NCBI GenBank assembly: GCA_018702715.1
Contig: JABIYQ010000655.1
Coordinates: 1-34,797 of the forward strand
Direction of reading: 5' to 3'
DNA length: 34,797 bases
Source of the DNA: Desulfobacula sp.
GTDB lineage: Bacteria > Desulfobacterota > Desulfobacteria > Desulfobacterales > Desulfobacteraceae
A model generated the notes under the pieces. That model ran no database searches and was not told the origin of the DNA. It saw only the letters and a program-made list of their open reading frames with translations. Positions within the stretch are counted from its first letter, which is position 1, and every line of letters begins with the position of its first letter. Shown piece by piece: positions 7,540 to 16,418 of this stretch. The position numbers and the translations under genes are program-made.

Positions 7540-8838
7540 ATGGCTATTTTATATAAAACAATAATTAATATAATATTTTTGATTATTTTTCCGGTTTTGC
7601 CGATTATCTATTTTTTTTCGGAGAAAAGAAGGGCGAACATGCTTTCAAGGCTTGGGTTAAGAACAAATCTGAAGCCTAAGCAAATCGGAAAAAAAAGGAT
7701 CTGGATACATGCCCTTTCAGTGGGCGAAGTCATATCATCTTTACCATTTGTCAAAGCATTAAAAAAACAGCACAAAAATTTGGATATTGTTTTTACTGCC
7801 TCAACAAAGACCGGATTTGATATGGCAACGAAATTATTTTTAAAAAAAGATGACATGTCGACAGATCAATTGGGATATTTCCCCTTTGATCTGGGTTGGT
7901 CTGTTAAAAAAATAACCCGGGCTATAGAACCTGATGCTGTTGTTATTGTTGAGACAGACCTGTGGCCCAATTTTCTACATGAAATGAAAAAAAATAAAAC
8001 ACCCGTTGTATTAATTAATGCCAGGCTTTCAAAACCCTCTTTAAAAGGATATTTATTTTTTAGAAAATTTTCTTCCATGTTTTTTTCTTCTTTAACAATG
8101 ATTATGGCACAAACTGTTTTGGATAAAGAACGGTTTCAAAGAATTGGAGTTGATCCGAACAAAATATTAGTTACGGGTAATATCAAGTTTGACCAACCCC
8201 TTGAGGATATGGATCAAGAAACGCGTAAAGCCATGATGGATAGGTTTGGTATGCAAAAGGATACAAAGGTCTTTATTGCCGGTTCCACCCATGAAGGAGA
8301 AGAAAACATCCTTTGTAAAGTGTATAAAAAAGTGAAGAAAAACTTTCCAGGTTTTGTAATGATTCTTGCCCCAAGGGACCCCAAAAGATGCTCAAAAATT
8401 TTATCATATTTTTTGTCCAATGATGTTCATACTGTTTTAATGTCCAAAATGGATGAATTCAATGATTGTCCAAATGTTATCCTGGTGGATAAAATGGGAG
8501 AGCTTTTCAAACTTTATGCAATTTGCGATGTGGCATTTATCGGTGGATCAATGGTAAGTCAGGGGGGGCATAATCCTCTGGAGCCGGCAGCTTTTTCCAA
8601 ACCCATTCTTTTTGGTGATGATATGTCTGATTTTTTGTTGATTTCAACCTGGCTTCTGGATCATGGAGGTGCCAAAAGGGTTTCATCAGAACAAGACTTA
8701 AGCAAAGAACTTGAAACTCTTTTTTTCAACAGGCAGGTGCAGCAAAATATGGGGAGTAAAAATTTTGAGGTTTTTTCAAGAAATTGTGGAGCTGTGAAAA
8801 GAATTATAAAAAATATGGAGCAACTTCATATTGTTTGA
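7540..8838 (+). CDS. waaA: 3-deoxy-D-manno-octulosonic acid (Kdo) transferase
   Basis: Transfers Kdo from CMP-Kdo to the lipid A precursor at the inner face of the inner membrane. The 432-residue GT30 protein begins with a hydrophobic anchor (residues 5-27), then the SRLGL segment and the catalytic Glu in HALSVGEVISSLP (Glu63). The acceptor-side motif VETDLWPNFL and VLINARLS follow, and the C-terminal nucleotide-sugar domain shows GSTHEGEE and FIGGSMVSQGGHNPLEPA. No clear ribosome-binding site precedes ATG 7540, so translation may depend on coupling from lptG. The number of Kdo units added cannot be told from sequence. The facing kdn operon suggests that its real donor may be CMP-Kdo8N. Confidence 0.95.
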   Translation: MAILYKTIINIIFLIIFPVLPIIYFFSEKRRANMLSRLGLRTNLKPKQIGKKRIWIHALSVGEVISSLPFVKALKKQHKNLDIVFTASTKTGFDMATKLFLKKDDMSTDQLGYFPFDLGWSVKKITRAIEPDAVVIVETDLWPNFLHEMKKNKTPVVLINARLSKPSLKGYLFFRKFSSMFFSSLTMIMAQTVLDKERFQRIGVDPNKILVTGNIKFDQPLEDMDQETRKAMMDRFGMQKDTKVFIAGSTHEGEENILCKVYKKVKKNFPGFVMILAPRDPKRCSKILSYFLSNDVHTVLMSKMDEFNDCPNVILVDKMGELFKLYAICDVAFIGGSMVSQGGHNPLEPAAFSKPILFGDDMSDFLLISTWLLDHGGAKRVSSEQDLSKELETLFFNRQVQQNMGSKNFEVFSRNCGAVKRIIKNMEQLHIV

Positions 8839-9964
8839 AAAATATTTAAATAAATTAGAAAAAAGACTGACTCAAATTTCAAGTTGCAATTATGAGCCTA
8901 TCATATTTTCCTTTGAATGGTTTGCCGTTGCAATTTCATATGGCTATGGTTTTGGTGTAAGGTTTCGGCTCTGGCTATATCGCAAAGGAATTTTAAAACA
9001 AAAAAAGCTGTCCTGCTTTGTTATTTCCGTTGGAAATATTGTTGTTGGTGGAGCAGGAAAAACGCCCATGGCCATTTATCTGGCACAGGTTTTAAAAAAA
9101 ATGGGAAAACAGACACTTGTCGTAAGTCGTGGGTATAAGGGCACGTATAAAGATTCTTCAGTCATTGTTTCCAATGGGGATAAGATTTTTTTAGGAGTAA
9201 AAGAGTCAGGGGATGAACCTTATATGATGGCCAAAAGGAGAGCATTCCCTGTGGTGATAGGTAAAGACAGATTTAAGGCTGGAATAAAAGCAATTAATGC
9301 CTTTAATCCTGATGTGATTATACTTGATGATGGATTTCAACATTTAAAACTGGGTAGAGATCTTGATTTATTGCTTTTGGATTATATATCCCCTTTCGGC
9401 AATAATAGATTGCTTCCAGCTGGTGGATTAAGGGAATCTTGCCGGATGTCTGCGCAAAGAACTGATGCCCTTATTTTTACGAGATGCCGGAATGTTGATG
9501 AAAATGCAGAAACCAATGAACAAGTGCTACAGCATTATCAAGATTGCTCCAGGTTTAAAACCTTTCACAGGCCTTTTGTTTTTAAACACATTGTTGGCAA
9601 CTCAAATTTCAAAAACCCCATAATGGATGTTAAAGCGTTAAAAGGGAAAAAGGCTGTCCTTTTTTCAGGAATTGCAAAAAATGCTTCTTTTTATAATACA
9701 ATAAAAGATTTGGGTGTTAATGTCCTGGATCATCTTGAATTCAAAGATCATTACAGGTATAAGGAGTCTGATATTTTAGCTCTTCACAACTCGGCAAAAA
9801 AGTTTTGTGCCGATGTTGTTTTGACAACTGAAAAGGATTGGGCAAAGCTTGATCAGGATTCAAAATGGGGATTGGATTTAGTTGTGATCGGTATTCAAAT
9901 AGAGTTTGAACATCCTCAAACGTTTGAATCTTTTTTACATTCAAGGTTAGAACGCAATGAGTGA
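8831..9964 (+). CDS. lpxK: tetraacyldisaccharide 4'-kinase LpxK
   Basis: Phosphorylates the 4' position of the lipid A disaccharide at the inner membrane. The 377-residue protein is slightly longer than usual. An N-terminal amphipathic and hydrophobic stretch (about 22-50) is followed by the P-loop VVGGAGKTP near residues 71-79, and by LDDGFQHLKLGRDLDLLLLD, a family hallmark. The start is TTG at 8831, overlapping the waaA stop by eight bases, with GGAG ten bases upstream. In most pathways the kinase acts before Kdo transfer, so the gene order here does not follow the biochemical order. The assignment is secure. Confidence 0.94.
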   Translation: MFEKYLNKLEKRLTQISSCNYEPIIFSFEWFAVAISYGYGFGVRFRLWLYRKGILKQKKLSCFVISVGNIVVGGAGKTPMAIYLAQVLKKMGKQTLVVSRGYKGTYKDSSVIVSNGDKIFLGVKESGDEPYMMAKRRAFPVVIGKDRFKAGIKAINAFNPDVIILDDGFQHLKLGRDLDLLLLDYISPFGNNRLLPAGGLRESCRMSAQRTDALIFTRCRNVDENAETNEQVLQHYQDCSRFKTFHRPFVFKHIVGNSNFKNPIMDVKALKGKKAVLFSGIAKNASFYNTIKDLGVNVLDHLEFKDHYRYKESDILALHNSAKKFCADVVLTTEKDWAKLDQDSKWGLDLVVIGIQIEFEHPQTFESFLHSRLERNE

Positions 9965-10853
9965 TGACAGAATATACAAGCTGATAAAGCTGATGGTGGC
10001 TTTATTGTCAATGCTGCCAAGGAGGGTTTTAAGTTTTTTCTCAGACCTGTTGGGACTTATCTGGTATACTGTGGATAAGCGCCATAAGAATGTTGTTCTT
10101 GAAAATGTTAATTTTGCCTATCCGGGAAAATTCTCTCCAGAGCAAGCCCACAGATTTGCAAAAGTTGTTTTTAAGAACGTTACAGGCATTCTTTTTGAGG
10201 TTATCTGGTCCCATCGTAAAACCTGGGATGAATTATCCCGGGATGTTTCCATTAAAGGTGTAAAAAATCTGGAAATTGCTAAAAAAAAGGGCAGGGGCAT
10301 TGTCCTTTTATGCAGTCATTTAGGGAATTTTGAGCTGGGTGGTGCCGTCATTGCAAAAGCGGGTATCAATCCCTATGGAGTTTATCGGAAATTTGATTTT
10401 CAACCCATTGAGCGGTTTATACTTGAAGTCAGACAACGATTTGGAACAACAATGATTCCTTTAAGGGGGGCTTCTAAAAAAATTGATACAATTTTAAGAA
10501 ATAATGGTGTTGTCGGCACCCTGTTGGATCAGAGTGTTGACTGGTACAAGGGAGTTTTTGTTGATTATTTTGGAAGACCGGCATGTACAAATGATGGCCT
10601 TGCAAAGCTTGTTTTACGATCAAAAGCCGCCGTAGTTCCAGTGTTTGCTATAAAGGAAAATAATCATTATATTGTGGAATTTTTACCTGAAATCCCTTTG
10701 GAGATCACAGGAGATCCTATCAAAGATATTGAAAACAATACCCAGAACTATGTATCTTCCATAGAGTCTACGATCAGACAATACCCGGAACAATACTTCT
10801 GGGTGCATAATAGATGGAAGACCCAACCCTATTGTGTCCTTAAAGGCAATTAA
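9957..10853 (+). CDS. lysophospholipid/lipid A late acyltransferase (LpxL/HtrB type)
   Basis: Adds a secondary acyl chain to Kdo-bearing lipid A at the inner membrane. The 298-residue protein has an N-terminal membrane anchor (about 8-37) and the family's HX4E catalytic motif as CSHLGNFE (His121, Glu126). Later motifs seen are PLRGASKKI, GTLLDQSVDW and FGRPACTNDGLAKL. ATG overlaps the lpxK stop (ATGAGTGA). Whether it behaves like LpxL or LpxM, and which chain it uses, cannot be read from the sequence. It lies between the last lipid A kinase and the heptosyltransferases, as expected for a late acylation step. Confidence 0.9.
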   Translation: MSDDRIYKLIKLMVALLSMLPRRVLSFFSDLLGLIWYTVDKRHKNVVLENVNFAYPGKFSPEQAHRFAKVVFKNVTGILFEVIWSHRKTWDELSRDVSIKGVKNLEIAKKKGRGIVLLCSHLGNFELGGAVIAKAGINPYGVYRKFDFQPIERFILEVRQRFGTTMIPLRGASKKIDTILRNNGVVGTLLDQSVDWYKGVFVDYFGRPACTNDGLAKLVLRSKAAVVPVFAIKENNHYIVEFLPEIPLEITGDPIKDIENNTQNYVSSIESTIRQYPEQYFWVHNRWKTQPYCVLKGN

Positions 10854-10860
10854 TCAATAT

Positions 10861-11916
10861 ATGGGATTTATCAAACTTACAGACACCTCCCGGGCCAGGA
10901 TATTGATACGTGCGGCCAATTGGGTAGGTGATGCCATAATGACCACCCCTGTAATCCGGGCTGTCAGAAAAAATTTTCCAAAAGCAACCATTACAGTCCT
11001 GGCTAAACCCTGGGTGATCCCTGTCTATGAAAATAATCCTTATGTGGATGAAATGATGGTTTATGACAACAATAAGCGCCATAAAAAAGGATTGGGAACC
11101 TTAACGCTTGCCAAAGACCTAAGAGGCCAAAAGTTTGATCTGGCCATATTGATGCAGAATGCATTTGAGGCAGGACTTATTTCTTTTCTCGGCCGTATTA
11201 AAGAGCGGGTCGGATACAATACAGATGGGAGAGGGTTCCTTTTAAACAGAGGTATAAGACTGGATCCAGCACTGAAAAAGGGGCATTTAATCGATTATTA
11301 TATCGGTATTTTAAAAGGTGCAGATTTAGCAGATGACGGCAGGGGACTTGATTTGTTTCTTTGTGAATCTGACAGGGAATTTGCCGATAATTTTTTAGAA
11401 CAGGAAAAATTTGATTTATCTCAACCTGTTATTGGTATTAATCCAGGTGCAACAGGTGGTACAGCAAAAAGGTGGTTCCCCCAAAGATATGCAAAAGTGT
11501 GTAAAATCCTTGCCAAAAGATTCAATGTTAAAATATTGATTTTCGGTGGTCCGGCAGATTTTGAGCTTGGCAAATATATTGCCGGATTGTCTAAGGATTG
11601 CTGTATCAATATTGCCGGTACAACCAGTCTTGGCCAGGCCTTTGCGCTCATCGAAAAATGTTCGCTGTTTATTACCAATGATTCAGGGCTAATGCATGCT
11701 GCCGCAGCCTTAAAAATCAACCAGATAGCAGTGATAGGTTCGACGGATTTTGTAGCCACAGCGCCATCAAATAAAAACAGTATCATGGTCAGAGCAAAGG
11801 TTCCATGCAGTCCCTGCTTAAAAGACGTCTGTCCCAATGACCATGAATGTATGGATAAAATCAGTGTTGACATGGTCATGGAAACCTGTAAGTCTCTTTT
11901 GAAAGCTAATTGGTAG
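10861..11916 (+). CDS. waaF: LPS heptosyltransferase II-like (WaaF)
   Basis: A GT9 family glycosyltransferase that adds a heptose from ADP-heptose to the inner core. The N-terminal motif ILIRAANWVGDAIMTTPVIRAV matches heptosyltransferase II more than I. The C-terminal ADP-heptose domain shows INPGATGGTAKRWFP, the TNDSGLMHAAAAL loop and a CSPCLKDVCP Cys cluster near the end. I prefer ATG 10861 (352 residues), seven bases after the upstream stop; the track start GTG 10834 would overlap the previous gene and lacks a ribosome-binding site. The next gene follows after 21 bases. Confidence 0.88.
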   Translation: MGFIKLTDTSRARILIRAANWVGDAIMTTPVIRAVRKNFPKATITVLAKPWVIPVYENNPYVDEMMVYDNNKRHKKGLGTLTLAKDLRGQKFDLAILMQNAFEAGLISFLGRIKERVGYNTDGRGFLLNRGIRLDPALKKGHLIDYYIGILKGADLADDGRGLDLFLCESDREFADNFLEQEKFDLSQPVIGINPGATGGTAKRWFPQRYAKVCKILAKRFNVKILIFGGPADFELGKYIAGLSKDCCINIAGTTSLGQAFALIEKCSLFITNDSGLMHAAAALKINQIAVIGSTDFVATAPSNKNSIMVRAKVPCSPCLKDVCPNDHECMDKISVDMVMETCKSLLKANW

Positions 11917-11937
11917 AAGACTTAAAAGGGGCATTTT

Positions 11938-12957
11938 TTGTTTGATAACATAAAAAACATATTGATCATAAAACCGAGCGCTCTGGGAGATATTGTCCAT
12001 TCCCTTCCTTTTTTAGCGGTTATAAAAAAACAATTCCCCAATACTAAAATAGACTGGGTCGTGGCCCATGGGCTTCATAAATTTCTTGAAGGTCACCCAA
12101 TGATTGACAAATTATGGGTAATTAAAAAAGACCAGTGGAAAAAAATCGGCAATCTAAAGCATACCATCAAAGAGGTAAATGAACTTAGAAAAGGCCTGCA
12201 GGCTTCTGATTATGATGTTTCCATAGATCTTTCAGGCCTGTTAAGGTCGGGAATTATAAGTAAATTTTCAAAGGCCGTAATCAAGCTTGGATTTATAGAG
12301 TCAGACGAAGGAAGTTCTTTTTTTTATACCCATAAAGTCCATGGATCAATGAATATTCATGCCATAGACCGATATCTTGAAATAGCAAAATTTATGGGGT
12401 GTTCCATTAATAAAACAGATAGAATTCAATATCCTTTTGCGCCCTTTGATCCTGACCCGCCCCTATTAAAAAACCTTCCAAAAGATTTTGTTGTTATGAG
12501 CCCCTCAGCAGGCAAACCAGCTAATCGCTGGCATGCACAAAAATTTGGCAGACTTGCCGCAAAACTCATGATTCCAACGGTTGTTATTGCAAGTCAAGCT
12601 GAAGCGGATATTGCCAAAAAAGTTGTAGTGCATTCCAATGGAAAGGCCATATCCGTGGCAGGTAAAACAGGATTAAAAGACCTTGTTGCCCTGATTAATA
12701 GAGCTCGTTTTTTTGTCTGTAATGATACAGGACCCATGCATATTGCAGCAGCGCTAAATGTTCCGGTATTTGCTATTTTTGGCCCGGCTAACCCCATCAG
12801 AACCGGTCCCTATGGTACGATCCATACTGTTATTCAAAAAAAAATGGATTGCGCCCCATGCTATGCAAAAACCCCCTGTTCCCATTTCAGGTGCATGAAT
12901 GAGTTAAATGTTGAAGATGTTTTTACTATAATAGATCAAAAGGTCGCTCAAACATGA
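11938..12957 (+). CDS. waaC: LPS heptosyltransferase I-like (WaaC)
   Basis: The second GT9 enzyme, expected to add the first heptose to Kdo. The N terminus NILIIKPSALGDIVHSLPFLAVI and the DWVVAHGL segment fit the WaaC group. The C-terminal half has the CNDTGPMHIAAALNVP donor loop and a Cys-rich stretch (CAPCYAKTPCSHFRC) resembling that of its neighbour. Translation starts at TTG 11938, which follows an AAAAGGGG ribosome-binding site at good spacing. It overlaps the next gene by four bases. Having both heptosyltransferases implies an L-glycero-D-manno-heptose inner core; the heptose synthesis genes are not in the window. Confidence 0.87.
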   Translation: MFDNIKNILIIKPSALGDIVHSLPFLAVIKKQFPNTKIDWVVAHGLHKFLEGHPMIDKLWVIKKDQWKKIGNLKHTIKEVNELRKGLQASDYDVSIDLSGLLRSGIISKFSKAVIKLGFIESDEGSSFFYTHKVHGSMNIHAIDRYLEIAKFMGCSINKTDRIQYPFAPFDPDPPLLKNLPKDFVVMSPSAGKPANRWHAQKFGRLAAKLMIPTVVIASQAEADIAKKVVVHSNGKAISVAGKTGLKDLVALINRARFFVCNDTGPMHIAAALNVPVFAIFGPANPIRTGPYGTIHTVIQKKMDCAPCYAKTPCSHFRCMNELNVEDVFTIIDQKVAQT

Positions 12958-13745
12958 AAGTATCTGTGATCATTACAACATATAATCGTGTGGATGCACT
13001 CAAAAGGGTTTTGGACGGTCTTTTGTCCCAGACCAGGCTTGCTGAGCAAATTATTGTTGCTGATGATGGATCAGATAATCACACAAAAACAATGCTCCAA
13101 CCCTATCTTGATAAAAGCAGAATAAATATTTTGCATGTTTGGCAAAAGGATTTGGGTTTTAGAGCGGCACGGATTAGAAACATGGCCATTGCCAAATCTA
13201 ATGGTGACTACCTGATCCTTTTAGACGGGGATTGTATCCCGGAAAAACACTTTATCCAGGATCATCTGGCTCTGGCACAAAAAGGATATTTTTTCCAGGG
13301 GAAAAGGGTCATTGTGGGCAAGTTCGTTGAACGAGAATTTAACCATAAAACCTGTAATTCAAAAACCATATTAATGATTCATGCATTAAAAAAAGAGATA
13401 TCCAATTGCCACCATATTTTTAGAATCCCTTTTTTCCCTTCATACACCACAAGTAAACTGTCCGGAGTAAGAAGTTGTAATATGGGGCTGTTCAGGGATG
13501 ATATCAGGGCTGTTAACGGGTTTAATCATGATTTTGAGGGATGGGGCAGGGAAGACTCGGAATTTGTTGTGCGGCTATTCAAATATGGTTTAAAAAGAAA
13601 AGAAAATCCTTTTAAGGCTATTTGTTTTCATTTATGGCATCATGAGAATAAAAGAAATCGTCTTGAGAAAAATGACAAGATGCTTAAAAACGCAACAGAA
13701 TCGGAATCATTTTTTTGTAAATCAGGACTGAATGAATTTGATTGA
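12954..13745 (+). CDS. GT2 family glycosyltransferase with C-terminal GT7C-like domain
   Basis: A 263-residue soluble GT-A glycosyltransferase. The N-terminal VSVIITTYNRVDALKRVL and IVADDGSDN bind the nucleotide sugar, and LLDGDCIPE near residue 92 is the metal-binding DXD-type motif. The C-terminal part RSCNMGLFRDDIRAVNGFNHDFEGWGREDSEFV matches the galactosyltransferase-like C-terminal domain (Glyco_transf_7C). Many such proteins act on LPS core or O-chain sugars at the cytoplasmic face. Donor and acceptor cannot be told. It overlaps waaC by four bases and the next gene by four. Confidence 0.85.
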   Translation: MKVSVIITTYNRVDALKRVLDGLLSQTRLAEQIIVADDGSDNHTKTMLQPYLDKSRINILHVWQKDLGFRAARIRNMAIAKSNGDYLILLDGDCIPEKHFIQDHLALAQKGYFFQGKRVIVGKFVEREFNHKTCNSKTILMIHALKKEISNCHHIFRIPFFPSYTTSKLSGVRSCNMGLFRDDIRAVNGFNHDFEGWGREDSEFVVRLFKYGLKRKENPFKAICFHLWHHENKRNRLEKNDKMLKNATESESFFCKSGLNEFD

Positions 13746-14587
13746 ACAAAAAAAAAGACATATCAATGTCTCAACAGGAGATTAAAAATTTAAAAGTGTC
13801 AAAATTATCTGTTTATATTATAGCTTTTAATGAAGAAGAGAAAATAAAACAGGCACTTCAAAGTGTTGAATGGGCAGATGAAATAATTGTTGCAGACTCT
13901 TTCAGTACTGATAATACAGCCTTGATTGCAAAAGAGTTTGGGGCAAAGGTGATTCAGATACCATTTAACGGGTTTGGAGAACTTAGAAATATTGCCATTA
14001 AAGCTTGCAGTCATAATTGGATATTCAGTCTTGATTCTGATGAGCGATGTACAAAAAGCGCCAAAGAAGAGATACAAAACATTATTAATTCCAAAGACAG
14101 CCTTGATGCCTATTATGTTCCGAGAAGAAATTATTTTATGGGAAAATGGATCAGGCATGCAGGATTTTATCCAGACTTTCGGCAGCCCCAGATATTTAGA
14201 AAAGGGGTGTTAAAGTTTAAGAACGATGCAGTCCACGAGCGATATGAAGTGATAAGCAATAAAGAATGCGGCTATTTAAATTCTTTTATTAACCAGGTAC
14301 CGTTTAAAAATCTTGAGGAAGTGATTCATAAATCCAATCGATACTCCACACTGGGTGCAAAAAAATTACAGGAAACAAACAAAAAATCCGGAATGTCAAA
14401 AGCCTTGCTGCATGGCATTTGGGCAGCATTTACAATGTATATCTTAAAACTTGGATTTTTAGATGGATGGCCGGGCTTTATAATTGCTCTGGGAAATTTT
14501 GAAGGGACCTTTTATAAATATGCAAAGTTTTATTTAAAAGACAAGGGTCTTGATTCTTTTCTAAATACAAAGTTTCCAGACGGATAA
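13742..14587 (+). CDS. GT2 family glycosyltransferase, WaaE/KdtX-like
   Basis: A GT2 enzyme resembling the WaaE/KdtX group, which in some bacteria adds glucose to the first core heptose. Motifs are LSVYIIAFNEEEKIKQAL, ADEIIVADSFSTDNT, the FGELRNIA segment and FSLDSDERC with the DXD near residue 98; FDPFR-like PDFRQPQIFRKG and AVHERYE follow. The start is uncertain. TTG 13742 overlaps the upstream stop (281 residues); ATG 13766 gives MSQQEIKN and a 273-residue protein, with no strong ribosome-binding site for either. A C-terminal hydrophobic patch (about 225-255) may touch the membrane. The exact linkage is not known. Confidence 0.85.
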   Translation: MNKKKDISMSQQEIKNLKVSKLSVYIIAFNEEEKIKQALQSVEWADEIIVADSFSTDNTALIAKEFGAKVIQIPFNGFGELRNIAIKACSHNWIFSLDSDERCTKSAKEEIQNIINSKDSLDAYYVPRRNYFMGKWIRHAGFYPDFRQPQIFRKGVLKFKNDAVHERYEVISNKECGYLNSFINQVPFKNLEEVIHKSNRYSTLGAKKLQETNKKSGMSKALLHGIWAAFTMYILKLGFLDGWPGFIIALGNFEGTFYKYAKFYLKDKGLDSFLNTKFPDG

Positions 14588-14591
14588 GGGT

Positions 14592-16406
14592 ATGACTGGT
14601 CTTTTTTTAACGCTTATATGCTTTTCCGGGTTTGTTTTTGCAAGTATCCACTGGTTAAAGATTAAACGATCCTATGCACCCTTGTTCTCTATTTCATCCA
14701 TAGGTGTATTGCTGTTTTTTTTATCAATATTCAACCAGCTTCAGAAGGGAACATTTTTTTTAATTTTTTCAGGGTTTGTGCTTTGTTTATTCTGGATCCC
14801 TTTGTATTTGAAAAAAAAGAGAGAAAAAAGCCTTTTACCTGTGTCCAGGGTTTTAATATTTTTTTTAATCCTCATCATTATCTCCTTTATCCTGACCCTT
14901 AATATGACATTTACTGTGGTTGATGATTATGTCTATTGGGGAATTATTGGGAAATATCTTTATATTAACAACCATCTTCCCATTGCAGGCTGCGCCTTAG
15001 ATCCAAGAATTCTTGCATACACACCCGGCACATCTCTAATTCATTATTTCTTTTACTTTTTGATGGGCAAATACAGTGTCCACATATCTTATTTTGCACA
15101 GAATATTATTTTAATATCTGCTCTTTTTGTGGTGGTTGACAGGGAAAATATTAAAAGATCTGTTGTTTATATCGGTATCCTTGTCATCCTTATGACAGTG
15201 TTTTTTGGGAGCGTTTTTACAAAACTCCAGGTTGATTATCTTCTTTCCATCACTTGTTTTTCAATTTTCTGGATCTATTACAATGAAAAAAATATTCATT
15301 TGAAATTGCTGACATTGTCCATGCCTTTATGCTTTCTTTTCCTTATCAAAGAGATCGGATTTATGCTGGGATTGATGATTGTGGCCTTTATTGCTCTTGA
15401 TGTTTTGGCGGATAAGAAAATTGATTGGAAAAACAAACTCAAACCGCTGGCTTTTATAATTTTGACGGGTGCTGCATTATTATTGTTAAAAAAATTATGG
15501 ATCAGCCACATCACTGCCATGGGTTTCGTGGAATTTGCCAATGCCATTCATTGGGAATCCATAAAAGATACCTTACATATTTTTTCCAATGGGCAAATTC
15601 AAAAAGGATTTTTGATTTTCATAAAAGAGGTTTTTATTGGACCGGCTGACAGACTCAATATTCCCTATTTGTTTTGGTATATTATGATTGCTATTTTATG
15701 GTATAAAAGCTTAAAAACATGCCAGAATAAAGACAAATCAAGATTTTTTTTATTTTCAGGGATGGTCTTTATATCATTATTCCTCTATTTGTTTTTATTA
15801 TATTGTTTACAGATAATTATTTTTAAAGTTGGAAGTGCTTTTGACCATACAATGGGTTTTAGCCGATATTTTAACATATTGTTTTCGCCAATTATTTATA
15901 TTGCAACCCTTACTTTTTTTCACACTATTATTTTTACCAAATATGAAGCTGGCAAAAAAATATTATACCCATTAACTTGTGTTGTTTTACTTGTTTTAAG
16001 CCTTTCAAGGGTAGAAGTATATTTGAATCAGGAAAAACAGGATATCCAAATTCAAAAGGTTTCAAAAAGGATTGAAGATAAAATAAATAACGATATAAAT
16101 TCTATTGGCATCATTACCGGGAAAAATGATAATATAGCAAATGTACAATTTCAATATCATCTGTTGCCAAATAAAGTTGATATAGACATTAATAGAGAAT
16201 TTAAAGATCATAACCAATTGATGCAATACATTGTAAAATATGATTATGTGCTTTTATATCATCCCGAACCTTTAATTTTGGACTGGCTTCAACCCTATTT
16301 GGGAAAAGAAAAAAGTGCTGACAAGATAAGTTTTTTGCGTGTCCTAAAGGACAAATCAAAAGATAAACAATTAGAAAAAATCTCAATAGAAAGGATTCTT
16401 CCTTAA
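14592..16406 (+). CDS. polytopic membrane protein, probable GT-C-type glycosyltransferase
   Basis: A 604-residue protein with about eleven to thirteen predicted membrane helices, starting at residues 3-20, 28-45 and 52-70. The first large loop carries TVVDDYVYWG near residue 110; an acidic pair in the first periplasmic loop is typical of GT-C enzymes that use polyprenyl-phosphate sugars. The C-terminal 90 residues are soluble and without a recognised domain. No closer family name is evident. It starts four bases after the upstream stop and lies directly before a GT2-GtrA fusion, so a role in transferring a lipid-carried sugar to LPS on the periplasmic side is a reasonable inference. An O-antigen polymerase or ligase is less likely because the large periplasmic loop pattern of those proteins is not evident. 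Confidence 0.65.
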   Translation: MTGLFLTLICFSGFVFASIHWLKIKRSYAPLFSISSIGVLLFFLSIFNQLQKGTFFLIFSGFVLCLFWIPLYLKKKREKSLLPVSRVLIFFLILIIISFILTLNMTFTVVDDYVYWGIIGKYLYINNHLPIAGCALDPRILAYTPGTSLIHYFFYFLMGKYSVHISYFAQNIILISALFVVVDRENIKRSVVYIGILVILMTVFFGSVFTKLQVDYLLSITCFSIFWIYYNEKNIHLKLLTLSMPLCFLFLIKEIGFMLGLMIVAFIALDVLADKKIDWKNKLKPLAFIILTGAALLLLKKLWISHITAMGFVEFANAIHWESIKDTLHIFSNGQIQKGFLIFIKEVFIGPADRLNIPYLFWYIMIAILWYKSLKTCQNKDKSRFFLFSGMVFISLFLYLFLLYCLQIIIFKVGSAFDHTMGFSRYFNILFSPIIYIATLTFFHTIIFTKYEAGKKILYPLTCVVLLVLSLSRVEVYLNQEKQDIQIQKVSKRIEDKINNDINSIGIITGKNDNIANVQFQYHLLPNKVDIDINREFKDHNQLMQYIVKYDYVLLYHPEPLILDWLQPYLGKEKSADKISFLRVLKDKSKDKQLEKISIERILP

Positions 16407-16418
16407 AGGGAATTCTAT

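Noticed and set aside
11421-11879. 152-codon minus-strand frame inside waaF
   Set aside because: Antisense to a conserved heptosyltransferase, no domain seen.
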